A stretch of 64,000 bases of DNA. It comes from Theristus sp. LFF4_11. Taxonomy: Eukaryota; Nematoda; Chromadorea; Monhysterida; Xyalidae. The notes under the pieces were generated by a model, which was not told the origin of the DNA, ran no database searches, and was given only the letters and a program-made list of their open reading frames with translations. The translations under genes and the position numbers were made by a program. Each line of letters starts with the position of its first letter. Position 1 is the stretch's first letter. The stretch is from NCBI GenBank assembly GCA_030248135.1, contig JASANC010004809.1, forward strand, positions 1 to 64,000. Direction: 5' to 3'. Positions 57,355-64,000 of this stretch are shown here, in pieces.

Positions 57355-58282
57355 CCTCTTAAATCACAGAACCATCACCCAAAAAACTCCACAACTTTTA
57401 ACGGTGATTTAATAACGAATCTAAAATTTAAGCAAACAATTTCTCGTATCTGCTGATTGGCTAAGGTAAATAAATCGACAAAATGATTTGTTGCCTTTCT
57501 TACAACCAAACAGTCGCATATCAAAAAGAAACTCAACAAATCGTGAGAAAAACTCAAATTTATTGACTGTCTAGAAAAAAAAAATACTGCGTTTTTTTCT
57601 AAACGGCGTACGTACAGTTGCAACGAAACACTAAATTTAGAATCACAGATGAAGCAAAATTTCTCAGCGTTCTGTATTGTGCAATAAACATCAACGTTTG
57701 AAGAAAAAAATAAACGTCACTTATCGAAGACCAGATCCAGAATGTGATCCAAGAAAATATAAAAGTTGACATGTGTATCGAACAATAGCAAATTCAGCCA
57801 AACCAGCACGCGGAAAACCTTTTTTCTTTCGCAAAACCCCTTCAAGTATCATCTGCCATTTCAAGCGATGGTAATTTCTTTCAAGAAATAGAACGTGAGA
57901 TTCACACGCCGCCGCTTAGGTTTGGCCAGAAATCCAAATCCTCAACAAACGAACCAACAGTTCACAATAATAGCTCCACACCAGCGCAATAAAAGAATAA
58001 AAAAAACGACGTCGATTTGCTGCAACAATGGGGATCCATTTTAATTCTGTGTGCAATTCATTATTTTGGCAGCTTTCATGCTGACGTATGCTTTGAATTT
58101 TCATGCACCGTTTCCGTCCATCCTTATCGCCAACGTGTTGATTGCAAATTCAGAAAAATTCAAAAAAAACAAAACTCTAAAACAAACCGCGTGGGTTGCA
58201 TTTTTCGAAACGAAACTTGAGAAAACCCAATTGCAGCAACAAATCAGACGTCAAAACCTCCGCCCCCCCCCAGTGCGTCTTT

Positions 58283-61200
58283 TCATGTACACTTTGCGCA
58301 GGCCGGCTTCTTCCGCGGCGCGTCTCGCGAGGCCCCATCCAGCCGGAGTCTGTCGTCGCCGCCCCCACCGCCGTGCGATTGCTGCGGCTTTCGCATCTTT
58401 TGCGCCAACACCAGCTGGGTCACTGCGTTGAACATCTGCGAATAGAGGGGGCAACTATTTTTTTGAAAAACAAACATTCATTCTCTAAGCGCGCCGAAAC
58501 TGAGATCCAGCCGAGATCACTGGTGCCACCTCCACATTTCAGAACAATTGGCACCAGCTCAGAAAAAATGGCTCGCATCTTTGAAATCCTGTCGCACGAA
58601 ATCAGAACGCAAAAAGTTGCCCTGCAGAACGAGAAAACAAACTCGGAATAGCCAACACACGACACCGACCTCTTCCACATTGAAGTTCTCCTTTGCGGAG
58701 GTTTCAAAGAATTTTATGTTCATCTGCTCCGCGAATCTCCTCGCGTCCATTTCAACGACGACACGTCGCTCCGGATCGTCGCATTTATTGCCAACTGCAA
58801 AAAATCGGGTGGAGTGGAATTGAACTGAAGAACAATTGAGCTCGTAAGATTTTGGAAACTTTTAGTTCAGTTTTTTTAATGTACACTGATTCACCAATGA
58901 TTACATCTTTTGCTCTTCAATGTGATATGATGAGGAAACCGAAACGTGAATTTACTTATCAATTGTTTTTCAGACACTCAGTGGTGGTGCAGCTCTATTG
59001 GGACTATCGAGCTTTTATAGAACTGACCCCTGAAGACGGACGGTATGCTCTCTGTACGCTGTTCCGTATCAGCCCCGGGCAAAGAAAAACCCCCATCGCC
59101 CCAAAATCAATCGTTCCATCCGTTGCCGTCCCCATTTTACTGAACCTGACCGAGTATCTTTTGCACATCCTCGCAGTTCTGCTCGATTTCATGCAGCCAT
59201 CGTTTCACGTTCGTGAACGACTCGCCATTGGTGACGTCATAGACGACGATGACACCGTGCGTGCCGCGGTAGTAGCTGAAAACGTGGAAAAGGATGAAAT
59301 GATACGAAGAATAACCAGGGGGACTTGACATTTGACGTGCACTGAGCAGCGGAAAAACCCAACCGTGTTCGTCCATTATTTTTTTCTGCTGGTGAACTAT
59401 TTCATAGGTGAACAGTTTCGTGTTTGATTCGCATGAAGTTGCAAATTCAAAATTGGGGAATTGAACTGAGTCCGAGTCCATACACGACAAAGCCATCAGA
59501 ACTGTTTTTGAATTCCCGCATTACGCACACATTTAATTTTTTTTTAATTTAATTTAATTATACGCGCGCCGGTTCCGGAAACCCAAAGGTACCAAACTCC
59601 GGCGGAGACGGGCAATACTGCCCCGAGCCCAATTTTACCCTCGGCTCAGGAGGGAATAGACCATTAGATGTTCTTTGGTCACTCTAATTTTCCACGAGTA
59701 TGTCTTGTCCACAGCGAGGTTCGAACCCGGTACCTACAGAACTGTAGGTCGAAGTTCTACCGCTACGCCACGGACGCGACATGAAACACATTTCAACGAA
59801 CAAACGGCCGCAAATGCACTGCGTCGCAGAACCAAATGAAAAAACAAAACAAAATCTTCCTTCCTTCCCAAAACACAGCAGCAGTGAAATGACCGTCACC
59901 AGCTCACAACAACACGAATGGGAACAAACACAATTATAATGAATCGTGGGACGCGCGGCAGCGCAGTCCCACAATATTATTTCAGAAAGCTCATTGCGAA
60001 TATTTTGAAATTTCAATCGACCATAACATTCATGATAAATGACTAAACCAAGAAATGCTATTTGCTGTGCTAAGGTGGCCCGATACCCTATCCATCCAAA
60101 CCAAAAAATTAAACATCGGTTGCTTCTGTGATTTTACAGAACAAAAAAACCGAAAAAAAAATTCAGGTTGTTGTTGTCGTTGTTGTTGTTGTCGACCGTT
60201 TCGGTGTCCACAAAAAATCTAAAGTTGTGTTCAAATTCGAATTCCAAATTGTACGGTATCCTATGTAATCGACCATGCTGCGTCTGATAGGCTAGGTGCC
60301 GAATTGTGAAAAAAACTGTTTTTACCCGTGCCGGCTATAAAAAGAGTGCCCGTTGAGGGGTTTCCTGGTAAAAATCGTTGTTCTAATTTCATATTCCACG
60401 GTATTCATGTAATCGACCATGCTGCGTCTGATAGGCTATGTGCTGAATTGTGAAACATTGTTTTTTACCTGTGCCGGGGTTGAAAAGGGTACTGTTTTTA
60501 CCCGTGCCTGGGTTGAAAAGGGTCCCCGGAAGGGTTTCCTCCTAAAAAACGTTGTTCTGATTTCAAATTCCACGGTATCCATGTAATCGACTATGCTGCG
60601 TCTGATAGGCTATAGTTTAGGTTAGGGGTGGGTCTAGAGATGTCAAGAAAAAAAATTTTCTATTTTTTTTTTTAATTTTTTTTTTTAATTTTTTTTTAAA
60701 AATGAAAGTTGTTCAGAATTTTTCAGGGAGTCCGAATATCACCATCTGAGGAGCCACCGACTTACCATATGACCCCCACTCATATGGGAGGAGGGTGAAA
60801 ATTTCAGACTTGGTTTCGGCGACCCCATTTTCCCACCGACGACATCACGTCTCGTGTTTTGCCTCTCAATTCACCTCAAATAACATGGAAACAAGTTCAA
60901 CAACAAACCGGTGTGATCATGCTGACGACACGAGGCGAAACAGCAACGAGCAACCAACGAAGTTACGCTTGCAGTGGCAGACAGTGCAATTTCGACCTTT
61001 CGAGATCCTGAAAAACGATGCATAAATGTGAGTTCTCTGCTTCTATCACAGCTTAGCGGCATCGGAATTTGTTGAACTAGCCTTTGCGACGCTCAAGTAC
61101 TTCAATGCGCGAGTCGATCATCACTCACCAAGGCTGAAAACAGTCGATAAATCGATCCAGAATACCACCTGCAGCGTTGAAGACTAAGTGACAAGGTAAA

Positions 61201-63986
61201 GTCAAAGAAAATTTTTGTTGAACTTTCGAAAAATTATGCCAAAAACGGCATTTTCAGGGCACATTAAAGAAAAAATTTCAAAAATTTTTAATAAAAAAAA
61301 TATAAAAAAATGCTCATTTTTTTTACTTTAAAAAAAAAAAAAATAAAATAAAAAATTTTTTTTGAAGCTTACATCTCTAGGTGGGTCGGTATAAAAAACG
61401 GTTTTTTTCGGTATAAAAAACGGTATAAAAAACGGTTTTTTATACCAGCGCCAAAAAATGGCCAAAATAAATTACCGATATTTTACCGCGTAAATTTTGG
61501 TTTTTTCCAGTTTTTTATACCGCCGAAGGGCCCAAATTTCAATTTTTGAAATCACTCAAAATGCACTGTATTCCGCATATCCATTTCAATTTTCATTTTC
61601 GCCACTTCATAACTTGATGTTCCGGAGAACACAATTCACGCTCTTGGTATAAATAAAACACCCTGAGACCCGTGTCAAGTGTTGCTGGCAACAGCACGGA
61701 ATCGTTGCTGTCAAACTGCGACAGCACGGATTCGCAGTCCCCGTCGGCAGCGTCAGCTGCTGCCACTGAGAACATTGCTGCGCTTGCATCGGCAAATTGT
61801 GTGGACAGCTCTGATGACGACTTCACTGATGATGATGGTGACGGCTGCATTGATGATACTCATGATGATGATGATGAATAGACAAAAATCGGGTGAATGG
61901 CTAATAGTTATTCAGTCAAATTTCCTGAAATTTTGTGTCTTTGAACTCGGAAATTGCTCAGTTTTGTTGGTGATGTCGTCGTGCTGTTGTACTGGTGATA
62001 GTGACCCGAATCTCCATCTGATTTTTTTGCTCTTTCAATTTTGTTCTTGGTTCACTTCTTTCGTCTGTGCGGGTTCGTGATTCTTTTTGTCTTTCGGTGA
62101 TCTTTTATTTAGAAACGCGGTGAAATTGTTGTGCAGTTACATATCTCTCGATCGTGTCAGTTCAATTGATTTGTATGTATCACATTCCTTGCTGTTTCAA
62201 ATATCAATCTGTCTTGCGTTAGTTTTTTTTGTTTTAAACTCGCATCTGATAATTTTTCTGATGCTGCATTCTCTCTAAGCGCCACCGATTCAAATAAAAT
62301 CAAGATTGGAATACGTTTCCATTGAAACACATACAGTTTCTGGCTAGAATTGTGGTCTTTTACTTATTATTCAGCGGTTTGCGTAAAATCAGAGTACCAG
62401 AAATTGTCGCAATCACAAGATTCTTCAAATACTGGGTCGGTAAAAAAACCGGGTATAAAGAACCGGACGCGGTATAAAAAACCGTTTTATATACATGGAT
62501 TTGAAAAACGTCTGATAGGCTATAGTTTAGGTGCAAAATAGCGAAAAACTAGTGAAAACTGATATTAACCCGTGCCTGGGTTGAAAAGGGTCTACGGAAG
62601 GGTTTGCTCCTAAAAATCCTTGCTCTGAGTACAAATGCAACAGAAACCATTGCAGCCGACTATGCTGCGTCTGATAGGCTAAAACCCTATAAACTCTTTG
62701 AGATATAAAAGAAAAAGACAAGTTCGGAAAAATGCCCGAAGGGCATGAAAAAGACCAAATATTATTTCAGAATGACACAGATAGAAAATTGTGACACAAG
62801 GATTTTCACAAGATCAAACATTTTATGAAACGTGTGTGAACTGGAAAGTCACAAACTGAAATTTCAAGGCACTGGCTCCGGTTGTGACCGCAGTACCGCA
62901 CTCATCGTAAAAGGGTTCAGCCCGCAAACACCATATTAAGCAAATCATTTGATACAGTATTCACAAATAAAAAGAGCATGTTCACAGCAGCAAATGATTT
63001 TTTTTGCAGGATCAAATGAAGTGAGATAAAATTTGTACAGAGATTGTGCCTTCCTTGAGAATGACAAAAAAGATATTGGCGTAAATATTATTTCAGTTTG
63101 TAACTTTCCAGTTCACACACGTTTCATAAAATGTTTGATCTTGTGAAAATCCTTGTGTCACACTTTTCTATCTGTGTCATTCTGAAATAATATTTGGTCT
63201 TTTTCATGCCCTTCGGGCATTTTTCCGAACTTGTCGAAACTTAACACGAATCGTGATTAGAAAAACGAGAAAGAACAAGCAAACAAACGTCGACGTAATG
63301 GTGCGAAATCGCTCCTGCCCGGCCGTATCCCAGATTTGCAGTTTTACCCGTTGATTATCGACTGTGATTGTTCGAATCTTGAAATCAACGCCAATCGTTG
63401 TTATGTAATTGGCTGAAAAAGAAAATGACGAAAATTGTGCATTTGCACAATTGAAAAACCTCAATGTGGGAAAAGTTTGAAAGCAGTAATAACTGTGATG
63501 AGCAATACTGTTGATTCACAGATTAGTGCGACTCTTCTTTCTTTGCTGCAAACGCCATTTTACTACAGTCATACACATGTAACAATCGAATCCATGTTGC
63601 AAAAAACGAATCGAAATCGAAATTCGAAATCGAAAAAAAACGAAAAATCGAAAAAAATTCAAAAACTGGATTTTGAGAAAGATGTAGATGAGAAAATTTG
63701 TCAAAAACTCAGGCCAACTCACGCGAAAACGTATTGTCGGCGAAACGCAGCAGTAGGCTGCTTTTTCCAACGCCTGAAAAACGACCGGAAGAAATTTAGC
63801 CTCGAAAGAGCTTCGAAAGTGCGTTCTGTTTTGTTTCTAATTTTTTCATCGATCTTCGATCAACAAAATCAAATCAACATATAACGATGAAAACAAGAAA
63901 ACAGAACGGAGCAAACACAACTCACCGCTGTCTCCAATGATCAGCAACTTGAACAAATGATCGTAGTCACGCGGTCCGCCCGCCAT
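58283..63986 (-). CDS. RAB35: Rab GTPase, RAB35 orthologue
   Basis: Small GTPase of the plasma membrane and recycling endosomes. Six minus-strand exons in phase: 63986-63926, 63773-63723, 63412-63289, 59275-59151, 58794-58670, 58435-58283; 212 residues (human 201). G-motifs are complete: GDSGVGKSS (P-loop, residues 18-26, split between exons 1 and 2), [10 protein letters not shown] (switch I), WDTAGQERF (switch II), NKCD and [19 protein letters not shown] and [14 protein letters not shown] are RAB35-type rather than RAB1/8/10. Intron 3 is 4.0 kb and full of repeats. The C-terminus reads KKPACAKCT, not the expected double-cysteine end; an alternative 3' exon is possible. The start ATG at 63986 is 15 bases from the window edge, so the promoter lies outside. 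Confidence 0.95.
59541..59790 (-). mobile_element. tRNA-derived SINE (type C)
   Basis: On the minus strand a tRNA-like head (59783-59695) has an A-box-like TGGCGTAGCGGTAGA and a B box GGTTCGAACC. It is followed by a body with GGTACCTTTGGGTTTCCGG and GAACCGGCGCGCG, and a TTAATTTAAT-type AT tail. A 3' fragment of the same family lies at 26690-26755. It sits inside a GCGACTCAATGCG-family MITE (pieces at about 59420-59530 and 59800-59833). Confidence 0.75.
60260..60625. repeat. tandem repeat in RAB35 intron 3
   Basis: Three units of about 144-173 bases around CTGCGTCTGATAGGCTA (60276, 60420, 60596), with GTTGAAAAGGGT blocks. A further unit lies at 62655-62680, separated by later insertions. Confidence 0.85.
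60635..61379. mobile_element. hAT-like non-autonomous element in RAB35 intron 3
   Basis: 745 bases with ends TAGAGATGTCAAG and CTTACATCTCTA and a perfect 8-base duplication GGTGGGTC (60627-60634, 61380-61387). A/T homopolymer-rich flanks inside the ends. The 76-codon frame inside has no transposase similarity. Confidence 0.9.
62717..63235. mobile_element. long inverted repeat with 146-base arms in RAB35 intron 3
   Basis: Left arm 62717-62862 and right arm 63090-63235 are nearly identical in opposite orientation; ends GACAAGTTCGGAAAAATGCC. About 227 bases of loop. No coding content. Confidence 0.95.
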
Positions 63987-64000
63987 TCTGGAGGAACGAA

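Larger units (their letters stand above)
56014..58282. other. PSMA2 upstream / RAB35 downstream spacer
   Basis: Spacer of 2.3 kb with the PSMA2 promoter side at the left. It holds one mariner-like MITE (about 56167-56323) only 150 bases from the PSMA2 start, and a 73-base hairpin repeat (57282-57354). A C-terminal exon of RAB35 downstream of 58283 was looked for and not found. Confidence 0.5.

Overview
The window is nuclear DNA of an invertebrate animal. Genes are split by many GT-AG introns (58 reconstructed coding exons), and the intergenic and intronic DNA is packed with short inverted-repeat elements and tRNA-derived SINEs. A PDF-type class B receptor and an activin/TGF-beta-like ligand point to a protostome, plausibly an ecdysozoan; nothing seen fixes the phylum. 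There is no sign of bacterial, organellar or viral gene organisation. No homology search was possible: gene names rest on reading the spliced proteins against remembered families, and every exon chain given here keeps reading phase.

Layout, left to right. (1) 1-1106, + strand: the 3' end of an unrecognised gene, with an in-frame TGA that is either the stop, read through, or removed by a 57-base intron. (2) 4761-8521, +: a sphingomyelin synthase family enzyme in six exons, with a 5'-truncated LINE remnant upstream (2840-3780, minus). (3) 12754-15155, +: a secreted activin/TGF-beta-like ligand in two exons with a 23-residue asparagine run. (4) 15156-24825: 9.7 kb without a recognisable gene, full of palindromic elements. 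(5) 24826-30897, +: a PDF-receptor-like class B GPCR in 13 exons. (6) 32140-40164, minus: STARD3/MLN64-like lipid-transfer protein, 11 exons. (7) 41661-50043, minus: APPBP2, 13 exons. (8) 51924-56013, minus: proteasome alpha-2, 7 exons. (9) 58283-63986, minus: RAB35, 6 exons. The left half is transcribed rightward and the right half leftward, converging near 31-32 kb.

The genes are not an operon or a pathway. Several concern membranes (sphingolipid synthesis, sterol/sphingolipid transfer at ER contacts, endosomal recycling), but reading joint function into their adjacency would be speculation. All are ordinary conserved animal genes.

The unusual content is the repeat landscape. It includes a mariner-like MITE family carrying CCAAT and E-box motifs, a second MITE family starting at a GCGACTCAATGCG core, about 65-85-base hairpins, at least seven copies of one tRNA SINE, and two insertions with 8-base target duplications typical of hAT elements. 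There is also a 1.74-kb terminal-inverted-repeat element with a smaller one nested inside, and a young inverted repeat with 146-base arms. Several repeats lie exactly at splice sites of PDFR and STARD3. I found no CRISPR array, operon, phage-like cluster or other prokaryote-type system.
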